From a virus, in the IMG/VR virus record IMGVR_UViG_3300006802_000346, positions 1 to 30,254 of that record: 30,254 nt of DNA. One strand, 5' to 3'. The position numbers were made by a program, and so were the translations under genes. This document shows, piece after piece, positions 6,221 through 12,598 of the stretch; the first letter of the stretch is position 1; each line of letters opens with the position of its first letter. The notes under the pieces are model-generated. The model did no database searches. It saw nothing but the letters and a program-made list of their open reading frames with translations, and had not been told where the DNA came from.

Positions 6221-6947
6221 ATCAAAAAAGGCTGCCAAGACATCAGCAGCATCTCCATATAAGGGAGTTAAAAGTATTGGCGCTGGTCTAAAGATTGGTG
6301 CCAACTCAAACGTCTCTAGAAAAGAGGCTACAAAAATTTCCAAGGCTACAGGTAAATCCTTTGATGCTGTGCTATCAAAAGCACTTTCTAAAGGTTTTAG
6401 CATTGGAGGTGGTGCGGTCAAAGCATCTAACAAAGCTTATGGTTCCTCCCGTGCTGGTATCTGGAACAGCGTCCTTAATGATACCTTTGGTGCAGGAGCT
6501 ACTAGGAAGCTTGGTCGTGATCCTTTGGCTGGTATGCGAGGCCTAGAGCTTGGTAAAAAGCAAGTCTATGGTGGCGAATACAAACTCAACGGTGCTTACA
6601 CTCCATTGGTGTCACCTAAGATTAGTAGCGTCAATCCTCTTGGCTCTAGTCTAAATTCTATGTCACCATACTCTGGGATTCCTATTCCTACTGGTGAAGG
6701 TCCACTGGCTCCTGCCCAAGACATTCCTCTAGAAGACATTCCGCTAGAAGAGATTCCAATGGAAGAGCCTTTGATGGAAGACCAAACCGGCATGGGTTTC
6801 GGTAGTGATGTTGCTTCTTTTGCTTCTGGCTATCGCTCTAAGAAAAGTCGTCGTGGTCGTGCAGGGGTTGGCTCTCAAGGTTTCAGCTCTATGCGTATTG
6901 CACCTAGTGCGTCCTCAGGTATTGGCGTCAACACTGGTTATCGCTAA
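6210..6947 (+). CDS. Basic low-complexity protein upstream of portal, possible T7 gp7.3-like tail assembly protein
   Basis: This 245-aa protein starts with a lysine-rich segment (MATKSKKAAKTSAAS), has Gly/Ser/Ala/Lys-rich middle sequence, then an acidic repeat with DIPLE, DIPLE and EIPME (residues 171-185). It ends in a basic tail, KKSRRGRAGVGS (211-222), followed by MRIAPSASSGIGVN. T7 gp7.3, also just upstream of the portal gene, has the same plan as I remember it: a Lys-rich start, an acidic middle and a KKARAGGKKSL/ARSSGGGIN end. Homology is therefore plausible, but it rests on layout and a short C-terminal resemblance. T7 gp7.3 is a small virion protein needed for tail/fibre assembly; this one is more than twice as long. 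The portal gene starts six bases after its stop. Confidence 0.8.
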   Translation: MATKSKKAAKTSAASPYKGVKSIGAGLKIGANSNVSRKEATKISKATGKSFDAVLSKALSKGFSIGGGAVKASNKAYGSSRAGIWNSVLNDTFGAGATRKLGRDPLAGMRGLELGKKQVYGGEYKLNGAYTPLVSPKISSVNPLGSSLNSMSPYSGIPIPTGEGPLAPAQDIPLEDIPLEEIPMEEPLMEDQTGMGFGSDVASFASGYRSKKSRRGRAGVGSQGFSSMRIAPSASSGIGVNTGYR

Positions 6948-6952
6948 TAGTA

Positions 6953-8566
6953 ATGACAAACGCTAAAACACGCTACGATCATCTAAGTAAATATCGTTCC
7001 ACATATCTAGACACTGCCTATCAATGTGCTCAACTCACCTTGCCTACTCTAATTAGGCAAGATGATGAAGGTGGTAGGTCTACACATGCACGACTCATCA
7101 CACCTTGGCAAAGCGTTGGAGCTAAGGGGGTAGTCACTCTGGCATCTAAGTTGATGCTAGCTCTACTTCCTCCTCAGACCAGCTTCTTTAAGCTACAGAT
7201 TGATGATTCCAAAATTGGTGTAGACATTCCACCAGAGGCACGCTCTGAACTAGATCTCTCCTTTGCAAAACTGGAGCGATCAGTGATGGAGATCATTGCA
7301 GCTTCAAGTGATCGAGTAACAGTACACCAAGCTCTAAAGCATCTGGTTGTTGCTGGTAATGCTTTGATCTATATGGGACCTAAAGGTCTGAAGCTGTACC
7401 CTTTGAATCGGTATGTCGTAGATCGAGATGGTAACGGTGAAATCCTAGAGATCGTCACTAAAGAGCGCATCAGCCGTAAGCTGTTGCAACCAATCCTTAC
7501 TGCATCACTCCCTGTTAATTCACCTGGAGAAGACGGTGCAGACAATGAAGAAGATGTTGATGTCTATACATGGGTGCGTCGGGATAACAACCGATTCATT
7601 TGGCATCAGGAAGTCTTCGATAAGATCATCCCCGGTTCACAAGGTAAGGCTCCACTAGAAGCTAACCCTTGGTTGGTACTCCGCTTCAATGTTGTTGATG
7701 GAGAACCGTTTGGAAGGGGTCGTGTTGAGGAATTTCTTGGCGACCTACGTTCCCTGGAAGCATTGATGCAAGCTCTCGTAGAGGGCTCTGCAGTCGCTGC
7801 AAAGGTGGTCTTCACTGTATCCCCATCTAGTACTACCAAACCACAAACACTGGCCGCTGCGGGCAACGGAGCCATCGTTCAGGGCCGACCTGATGACATC
7901 AGTGTGGTACAGGTTGGTAAAACTGCTGACTTCAAAACAGCAATGGAGATGGCCGGCGTCTTAGAGCGTCGTCTTAGTGAAGCATTCCTGATCCTTAATG
8001 TTAGGGACAGTGAGCGCACCACAGCCGAAGAAGTACGGATGACTCAAATGGAACTGGAGCAACAGCTTGGAGGATTGTTCTCCCTGTTGACTGTTGAGTT
8101 CCTTGTTCCGTATCTTAACCGTAAGCTTTCTGTACTGCAGAAGAATGCAGAGATTCCAAAGATCCCCAAAGATCTTGTACGTCCCACTATTGTGGCTGGT
8201 ATCAATGCTCTTGGTCGCGGTCAGGATCGAGAATCTCTTGGTCAGTTCTTTACGGTTATTGCTCAGACTCTTGGGCCTGAAGCGATCGGTACATACATGA
8301 ACATTGATGAGGCAATTAAACGTCTCGCCGCTGCACAAGGTATTGATGTACTGAATCTTGTTAAGTCTATGCAAGAGGTACAGCAAGAACAGCAGCGTAA
8401 CCTCCAACAACAGCAAGCACTGGAGCTGACCAAACAAACAGCAGCCCTTGCTGGTACTCCGATGATGGATCCGGAAAAGAATCCACAAGTAGCACAACAA
8501 ATTTATGGACAACCAAGCCCCAACCAAGCCCCAGAAATCCAAGCGACAAGCCCCACCCCAGGTTGA
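6953..8566 (+). CDS. Portal (head-tail connector) protein, T7 gp8-like
   Basis: The 537-aa length matches T7 gp8 (536). Conserved stretches in order are YLDTAYQCAQLTLPTL, TPWQSVGAKGVVTLASKLMLALLPPQT, LKHLVVAGNALIYM, FGRGRVEEFLGDLRSLEALMQALVEGS, VQGRPDDISVVQVGKTADF, RLSEAFLI, TAEEVRMTQMELEQQLGGLFSLL and INALGRGQD. All have clear T7 counterparts. It forms the dodecameric ring at one vertex of the head, through which DNA is packaged and ejected. The C-terminal part is glutamine-rich (QEVQQEQQRNLQQQQAL). ATG 6953 follows the preceding stop closely. The last 62 bases overlap the next small gene. Confidence 0.96.
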   Translation: MTNAKTRYDHLSKYRSTYLDTAYQCAQLTLPTLIRQDDEGGRSTHARLITPWQSVGAKGVVTLASKLMLALLPPQTSFFKLQIDDSKIGVDIPPEARSELDLSFAKLERSVMEIIAASSDRVTVHQALKHLVVAGNALIYMGPKGLKLYPLNRYVVDRDGNGEILEIVTKERISRKLLQPILTASLPVNSPGEDGADNEEDVDVYTWVRRDNNRFIWHQEVFDKIIPGSQGKAPLEANPWLVLRFNVVDGEPFGRGRVEEFLGDLRSLEALMQALVEGSAVAAKVVFTVSPSSTTKPQTLAAAGNGAIVQGRPDDISVVQVGKTADFKTAMEMAGVLERRLSEAFLILNVRDSERTTAEEVRMTQMELEQQLGGLFSLLTVEFLVPYLNRKLSVLQKNAEIPKIPKDLVRPTIVAGINALGRGQDRESLGQFFTVIAQTLGPEAIGTYMNIDEAIKRLAAAQGIDVLNLVKSMQEVQQEQQRNLQQQQALELTKQTAALAGTPMMDPEKNPQVAQQIYGQPSPNQAPEIQATSPTPG

Positions 8567-8738
8567 GGTAGAAGCACCCCAAGAAGGAGTAGAGGATAGC
8601 CCTAGTCCTTACATGAAGCGGAGTAAGATTGGTACTCCAACCCTCGGTCGTTCCCCCGATTATGTACAGACTGTAGGTCTGGGTAATCTAACCGTTATTA
8701 CTGCAAATGGCAAACGAAATTACTCTGAATCCGTATGA
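8505..8738 (+). CDS. Small overlapping protein between portal and scaffold, 77 aa
   Basis: ATG 8505 lies inside the portal 3' end, and the stop at 8736-8738 lies inside the scaffold gene, so the gene overlaps both neighbours in other frames. The N-terminal half is Pro/Gln/Glu-rich and probably disordered. The C-terminal half (SPYMKRSKIGTPTLGRSPDY, then VQTVGLGNLTVITANGKR) looks folded and resembles short proteins I recall at this place in other cyanopodoviruses. An internal ATG at 8613 would give only the conserved half and is a real alternative. Function is unknown; position suggests a head-associated role. Confidence 0.7.
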   Translation: MDNQAPTKPQKSKRQAPPQVEVEAPQEGVEDSPSPYMKRSKIGTPTLGRSPDYVQTVGLGNLTVITANGKRNYSESV

Positions 8739-9462
8739 TGAAGCTGATGGTCAACTGTCAGCTGAAGAACAAGACTCTCTCGCTATTGGTGAAAGGCTAG
8801 CAGAACAGGAAGAACAACTCCTTGCTGGTAAGTACAAGAATGCAGAAGAGCTAGAGCGTGGTTACCTTGAACTTCAGAAACGCCTAGGTGAGAAGCCTAC
8901 AGATACTGAAGTAGAGCAAGAACAAACGGAAGAAGAAGATCAACCAGAAGAGGTTGCTAACCTGTATGATCAGATCATGGAGTCCTACCGCAATGGTGAG
9001 TGGGATCAGGAGCTGGTACAACAGGTAGAAGGAATGAATCCAGTTGATGTGGTTAACCTCTTCCTTGAAAACCAACAGCAACCACAGGCAGCACAGCAAG
9101 CAACGCCTCAAGATATCGAACAGATCCAAGGATCAGTTGGTGGTACTGAAGAGTATCAGTCTATGATTCAATGGGCTAGTCAGAATCTTAGTGAGCAGGA
9201 GATTGCCATGTATGATGCTGTGATGGATCGTGGTGATCCTCTTGCTATGTTCTTTGCAGCACAAGCTTTGAATGCACGCTTTAAGGATTCAGAAGGATAC
9301 GATGGACAACTGCTGACTGGTTCAGCTCCACGTTCTACAGCTGATGTCTTCCGATCTCAAGCTGAAGTAGTACGAGCCATGAGTGATCCTCGCTACGAAA
9401 GTGATCCAGCATACCGTCAAGATATTGCTGAGAAACTCGAACGATCCACCCTACAGTTTTAA
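8707..9462 (+). CDS. Capsid assembly scaffolding protein, T7 gp9-like
   Basis: The 251-aa protein is very acidic and rich in Glu and Gln (for example EEQDSLAIGERLAEQEEQLL, then VEQEQTEEEDQPEEV), predicted mostly helical and flexible, as scaffolds are. An YKNAEELERGYLELQKRLG segment (residues about 41-59) is typical of podovirus scaffolds. Its place directly after the portal matches T7 gene 9. Scaffolds guide capsid shell assembly and leave before DNA is packaged. It is shorter than T7 gp9 (307). Its stop overlaps the hli start (TAATG). The capsid gene, its partner, is displaced 4.4 kb downstream by an accessory island. Confidence 0.9.
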   Translation: MANEITLNPYDEADGQLSAEEQDSLAIGERLAEQEEQLLAGKYKNAEELERGYLELQKRLGEKPTDTEVEQEQTEEEDQPEEVANLYDQIMESYRNGEWDQELVQQVEGMNPVDVVNLFLENQQQPQAAQQATPQDIEQIQGSVGGTEEYQSMIQWASQNLSEQEIAMYDAVMDRGDPLAMFFAAQALNARFKDSEGYDGQLLTGSAPRSTADVFRSQAEVVRAMSDPRYESDPAYRQDIAEKLERSTLQF

Positions 9463-9635
9463 TGAACGACACTAACATTTGGGCTAAAGAACCGCCAATG
9501 TATACTGACAAAGACTATACAGTACCTCACAATGAACGCGCTGAACTTCTCAACGGTCGCCTTGCTATGCTTGGTGTCGTGGCTGCTATTGGCGCTTATC
9601 TAACCACCGGACAACTTATTCCTGGTATTTTCTAA
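9462..9635 (+). CDS. hli: High-light-inducible protein (Hli), photosynthesis accessory gene
   Basis: This 57-aa protein has the single-helix chlorophyll-binding motif of the Hli/CAB superfamily: NERAELLNGRLAMLG (residues 24-38), followed by VVAAIGAYLTTGQLIPGIF. The Glu and Asn/Arg of ExxNGR bind chlorophyll and pair helices in the thylakoid membrane. Hli proteins protect photosystems from excess light, and cyanophages carry them to keep photosynthesis running during infection. The ATG overlaps the scaffold stop. The next gene starts immediately after the TAA, so it is transcribed with the head genes. It is separated from psbA by about 3 kb here. The ending TTGQLIPGIF is typical of phage and picocyanobacterial copies, a sign of host origin. 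Confidence 0.97.
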   Translation: MNDTNIWAKEPPMYTDKDYTVPHNERAELLNGRLAMLGVVAAIGAYLTTGQLIPGIF

Positions 9636-9830
9636 ATGGCACGAGCTAATCCTTTTGATCCTAAAGTTTCTTCTGTAGCTAAGGTTCAATACTGTGCTCC
9701 CACCAGTGCATCTCCTGGTTTTCAATATCCTTATCCAGGTACTACTCTCACTGAACTGAGCCCTAAGGGTTCAACATGTGAGCCTGGTACTCTTGATGAT
9801 GACGGTACCTACACAGGAGCGTGGGCTTAA
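9636..9830 (+). CDS. Small hypothetical protein, 64 aa
   Basis: ATG 9636 follows the hli stop with no gap. The product has PFDPKVSSVAKVQYCAPTSA and a Tyr/Pro/Gly-rich centre (FQYPYPGTTLTEL), with two cysteines (residues 20 and 48) and an acidic end (LDDDGTYTGAWA). No signal peptide, membrane segment or known family is seen. It belongs to the accessory island between scaffold and capsid. A minor structural role is a guess from position only. Confidence 0.7.
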   Translation: MARANPFDPKVSSVAKVQYCAPTSASPGFQYPYPGTTLTELSPKGSTCEPGTLDDDGTYTGAWA

Positions 9831-9847
9831 TATTTTAATCCACCATT

Positions 9848-10063
9848 ATGGCAAACATTGCAACAGGTCGGTATTCATCCCGACAAATGGAGTCTGGTCT
9901 AAGTGTACCAAAACACGATTACATCGGCATCACCAATGATGTCAACGGTAACCCCACCACTGTTGTGTACCGTGCTGGCGGAGCTAGTGGACAGATTGTG
10001 TCTACTGTTAACATGACCTATGATGGTAATGGTTACCTGACAAGTGTTACCCGTGTGTCGTAA
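9848..10063 (+). CDS. Small beta-rich hypothetical protein, 71 aa
   Basis: The product is rich in Gly, Thr, Ser, Asn and Val with alternating patterns expected of beta strands ([20 protein letters not shown], then [16 protein letters not shown]). The [12 protein letters not shown] ending is common in small beta-stranded phage proteins. Its last base is the first base of the collagen-like gene (TAATG overlap), indicating joint translation. A virion-associated role is inferred from context; no family is recognised. Confidence 0.7.
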   Translation: MANIATGRYSSRQMESGLSVPKHDYIGITNDVNGNPTTVVYRAGGASGQIVSTVNMTYDGNGYLTSVTRVS

Positions 10064-10356
10064 TGTTCCGTCTTAACCCTATCAATGGGTGCTTCTCCTT
10101 TGCACCTGAGTATTCACCACCTGGTCCTCCTGGTGAACCTGGAGAACCTGGATATGATGGAGAAGACGGTCAAGATGGAGAGCCAGGCCCTATGGGTCCA
10201 CCTGGTCCTCAAGGAAAACAAGGAATCCCAGGTATTCAAGGAAGGCCAGGTCCTGCTGGTCCTATGGGACCTCCTGGTAGAGTGCAACATGTAGGTGATT
10301 CAGCACCTCCTCAAAAAGGGTGGGTATCTGGAGGCATTACTGTACAACATAACTAA
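10063..10356 (+). CDS. Collagen-like protein, 97 aa
   Basis: Residues 21-72 consist of 17 uninterrupted Gly-X-Y triplets ([18 protein letters not shown], ending GPM GPP), a collagen triple-helix sequence. It is flanked by a short N-terminal part ([18 protein letters not shown]) and a C-terminal part ([20 protein letters not shown]). Such repeats form trimeric rods and occur in phage fibres and head or tail appendages, so a trimeric virion fibre or linker is likely. Acidic triplets in the first half and basic ones later may set the register of the trimer. It starts by overlapping the preceding gene and ends two bases before the next one. No prolyl hydroxylase is seen; bacterial collagens are stable without it. 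Confidence 0.85.
   Translation: MFRLNPINGCFSFAPEYSPPGPPGEPGEPGYDGEDGQDGEPGPMGPPGPQGKQGIPGIQGRPGPAGPMGPPGRVQHVGDSAPPQKGWVSGGITVQHN
10123..10278 (+). repeat. Collagen Gly-X-Y coding repeat
   Basis: About 17 nine-base units encode Gly-X-Y triplets with ggt/gga glycine codons and cct/cca prolines. The DNA copies are imperfect, so this is a protein-level repeat rather than a DNA element, though it could allow gain or loss of triplets by recombination. Confidence 0.85.
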
Positions 10357-10358
10357 CA

Positions 10359-10796
10359 ATGGCAACTTTTAATAAATACGAACAGTTCGTTCTTGATCTG
10401 GCATCAGGTGTCCATCAACTTCAAACTGGTACAACCCACGTCCTTAAGGTAGCACTTAGCAACACTACCCCTAACGCCGCTACCCACGCTGTACGGGCTG
10501 ACATTACTGAGCTGACAACTGCTGGTGGCTACACCTCTGGTGGTATCTCTGTTGGAACTATCACTGGTGCTGAATCTGGTGGTACCTTCAAGCTGACTGG
10601 TGGTACTGATCCTGTGTGGACTGGTTCAGGCTCGGGCTTTACTGCTCGCTATGCAATCCTCTATAACGACACTCCCACCTCTCCTGCTGATCCGTTGATT
10701 GGCTGGTGGGATTACGGCTCTTCTGTTGCTATTGGCGCAGGAGAAACGCTGACCGTAGACCTGGATCAGACCAACGGTATCCTCACTCTTGCTTGA
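10359..10796 (+). CDS. Beta-rich phage structural-type protein, 145 aa
   Basis: The N-terminus FNKYEQFVLDLASGVHQLQT, followed by HVLKVALSNTTPNAATHAVR, then ADITELTTAGGYTSGGI, follows a pattern I recall from many unrelated tailed phages, where a protein of this size sits near capsid or tail genes. The rest is Gly/Thr-rich with a WWDYGSSVAIGAGETL segment and an ITLA-like hydrophobic end, suggesting a compact beta sandwich. No enzymatic motif is visible. A decoration or adaptor role in the virion is an inference from this distribution and from its place beside the capsid cassette. Confidence 0.8.
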   Translation: MATFNKYEQFVLDLASGVHQLQTGTTHVLKVALSNTTPNAATHAVRADITELTTAGGYTSGGISVGTITGAESGGTFKLTGGTDPVWTGSGSGFTARYAILYNDTPTSPADPLIGWWDYGSSVAIGAGETLTVDLDQTNGILTLA

Positions 10797-10805
10797 TGAG
10801 TAGCC

Positions 10806-12065
10806 ATGAGCATCTCATATGTTGGTGCTCAGGGTGCTGCAGCAACAACAGTAACAATCCCTACTCATCAGAGTGGGGACATGATCCTCATCTTTGCCTA
10901 TCGAGACGGTAGTAACACGGCCCCCACTGTTCCAACTGCTGGGGGTACAGTTCCTACGTGGACACTGATTGGTACAAGCGGCGGTAACACCAACAGCTCC
11001 CGCTTTCACTATGCAGTAGCTACTGGTAGCACCACAACCTCTGGTACATGGACAAACGCCACTGAGCTGATTTGTCTGGTGTACCGTGGTACAAAGCTTG
11101 TCGGTGCTAGTGCTGGTGGTAGTGGCTCAGCAACCACAACGATCAGCTATCCAGCTCTAACTCTTCAGCGTACAAACAACAGCAGCTGGGTCGCAGGTGT
11201 CGCTGGTCACCGTACTGCTACGAACGTAGAGCTAGCTCCAACTGGAATGACCAACCGTGCCAGCAGTGGTACGGAAGCTGCTGGTCATGATACGAACGGT
11301 ACGGTCAGCAGCTGGTCAAACCAGAACGTCACTGTCAACGCGTCCTCTGCATTCCGTAGTTGGACTGTTGAGCTAAGGGATGCAACGGTTGTCCTTACTG
11401 CGGAGAAGGGCACCTTTACAGAGACTGGCATTGATGCTGGTGTCTATCGTGGCGCAAAGATTGTAGGCAGTGCTGGTGTATATACCCACACTGGTAATGC
11501 TGCTACCCTAACGAAAGGCTCTGACCCAAACAAAGTACTTACTGCTGATGTTGGGATATTCAGTAAGCTTGGCCGTGATGCTGGTATTCTTCATGCAGCA
11601 CTTCTAACTACACAAAAAGGTGCCTATGCTGCCAATGGTGTAGATGCTACCCTACGTCACGCTGTTGTTATTACAGCCGCTAAAGGTACGTTCACTGAAC
11701 TAGGTAATGATGCAGGTCTTCGGCACACAGCAATCCTTGCTGCAGAGAAGGCTACCTACACTCTTGTAGGCAACAATGCTGACCTACACTATGTACCTGG
11801 CATTGACCTTAACGGAGACGTTGGTCAATTCCTCATCACTGAAGGCACTGCTGTACTCCGTAAATCCTACATTGTAATCGCAGCAACTCGTGCATTCAAT
11901 ATAAATGGAATAGGAGCCAACCTAGTCTACTTCGGTAATGTCGTCAGCGACAACCATCACTACTACCAAATCCAAGAGACGGATCCACGGAAGATGGTTC
12001 TACTAGGACAGCCAAACAACGGTCAGTATGTCTACTATGTTAACCATTATCCGAGGATCCTCTGA
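10806..12065 (+). CDS. Beta-sandwich protein with about eight 22-residue tandem repeats, 419 aa
   Basis: Residues 1-192 resemble a beta-sandwich domain (SISYVGAQGAAATTVTIP, GDMILIFAYRDGS, SSWVAGVAGHR). Residues 198-377 are about eight tandem units of 18-25 residues with the pattern KGTFTxxGxDAxLRHxxxLTA; units start near 199, 222, 247, 269, 291, 313, 335 and 359 and diverge towards the end. The last 42 residues (VVSDNHHYYQIQETDP...) are a separate tail rich in Tyr and His. Regular repeats with a central Gly, Asp/Asn and Ala fit a beta-stack or fibre. No enzyme motif is seen. It is the largest gene of the island between scaffold and capsid and overlaps the next start (TGATG). A virion surface protein binding host glycans is possible but unproven. 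Confidence 0.85.
   Translation: MSISYVGAQGAAATTVTIPTHQSGDMILIFAYRDGSNTAPTVPTAGGTVPTWTLIGTSGGNTNSSRFHYAVATGSTTTSGTWTNATELICLVYRGTKLVGASAGGSGSATTTISYPALTLQRTNNSSWVAGVAGHRTATNVELAPTGMTNRASSGTEAAGHDTNGTVSSWSNQNVTVNASSAFRSWTVELRDATVVLTAEKGTFTETGIDAGVYRGAKIVGSAGVYTHTGNAATLTKGSDPNKVLTADVGIFSKLGRDAGILHAALLTTQKGAYAANGVDATLRHAVVITAAKGTFTELGNDAGLRHTAILAAEKATYTLVGNNADLHYVPGIDLNGDVGQFLITEGTAVLRKSYIVIAATRAFNINGIGANLVYFGNVVSDNHHYYQIQETDPRKMVLLGQPNNGQYVYYVNHYPRIL
11397..11936 (+). repeat. Tandem 22-residue coding repeats
   Basis: About eight degenerate units of roughly 66 bases lie within the preceding gene; the clearest pair are the units at residues 291-312 and 199-220 (AKGTFTELGNDAGLRH against EKGTFTETGIDAGVYR). 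Units 2, 7 and 8 are the most diverged. DNA identity is low enough to suggest old duplication. Confidence 0.75.
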
Positions 12066-12217
12066 TGAAAACAAATAAAGTTAAAAAGGTTATGGGAGAG
12101 TTCAAATCTGGTACTCTCCATAGTGGTTCCAAGACAGGGCCCAAAGTAACTTCACGTAAACAGGCTATGGCTATTGCAATGTCTGAACAAAAACGTGCTT
12201 CAAAAAAGAAGAAGTGA
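12065..12217 (+). CDS. Small basic protein, 50 aa (DUF6496-like)
   Basis: ATG 12065 overlaps the previous stop (TGATG) and the frame ends at TGA 12215-12217. The core MGEFKSGTLHSGSKTGPKVT, followed by SRKQAMAIAMSEQKRA and a poly-lysine end, matches a short family found in many phages and bacteria that I believe is catalogued as DUF6496. The strongly basic composition suggests nucleic-acid or membrane-surface binding; no function is known. A hairpin follows directly after the stop. Confidence 0.85.
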   Translation: MKTNKVKKVMGEFKSGTLHSGSKTGPKVTSRKQAMAIAMSEQKRASKKKK

Positions 12218-12222
12218 AGAAC

Positions 12223-12253
12223 AGCCCTACTTCTTGCGAGTAGTTGTAGGGCT
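12223..12253 (+). other. 8-bp inverted repeat (hairpin) without U-tract
   Basis: AGCCCTAC (12223-12230) and GTAGGGCT (12246-12253) can pair perfectly around a 15-base loop. An alternative shorter hairpin, CTACT/AGTAG (12227-12231 with 12239-12243), shares the left arm, so the two are mutually exclusive. No run of T follows, so it is not a classical terminator. It lies in the 77-base gap before the rlpA-like gene and could be an RNA stability or processing element. Confidence 0.5.
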
Positions 12254-12294
12254 TATGTGTAGACGGAGATAAGAAAGTTCTTCGCTATCTAATC

Positions 12295-12591
12295 ATGATT
12301 CCTCTTCTAACTACTCTGTCAGTCATTAGCTCATGGTATGGCCCTGGTTTCCATGGCAACCTTACTGCTAATGGCGAACGGTATAATCAACATGCCCTTA
12401 CTGCAGCGCACAAGACACTCCCCTTCGGTACAAGACTTAAGGTCTGCTACCAGAGGTGTGCCATTGTTCGGGTAACAGATCGCGGTCCTTATATTTATGG
12501 TAGGGAACTTGATCTTAGTAAAGGTGCGGCTGATGCTATCGGTCTCACTGACTCTGGAGTTGGACGGATTAAAGTAACTCGTCTTAACTAA
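12295..12591 (+). CDS. RlpA-like double-psi beta-barrel protein (putative lytic transglycosylase)
   Basis: The 98-aa protein is essentially one RlpA domain: [55 protein letters not shown] and GAADAIGL. E28, H39 and D62 occupy the positions of the catalytic residues described for Pseudomonas RlpA, which cleaves peptide-free glycan strands of peptidoglycan. It lacks a lipobox, a clear signal peptide (only a short hydrophobic [11 protein letters not shown] start) and a SPOR domain, so it would need another route to the wall or be virion-borne. It lies seven bases before psbA and is very similar in style to cyanobacterial RlpA proteins, suggesting capture from a host. Functions in host-wall degradation at lysis or entry are inferred. 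Confidence 0.88.
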   Translation: MIPLLTTLSVISSWYGPGFHGNLTANGERYNQHALTAAHKTLPFGTRLKVCYQRCAIVRVTDRGPYIYGRELDLSKGAADAIGLTDSGVGRIKVTRLN

Positions 12592-12598
12592 CTTCACT

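Noticed and set aside
7961-8542. 193-codon open frame on the - strand inside the portal gene
   Set aside because: It lies fully within conserved portal sequence and its translation is low-complexity and Leu/Cys-rich, as expected of a shadow frame.
10123-10278. CRISPR-like or DNA-level tandem repeat
   Set aside because: The nine-base periodicity is explained by collagen Gly-X-Y coding, with no conserved repeat/spacer layout.
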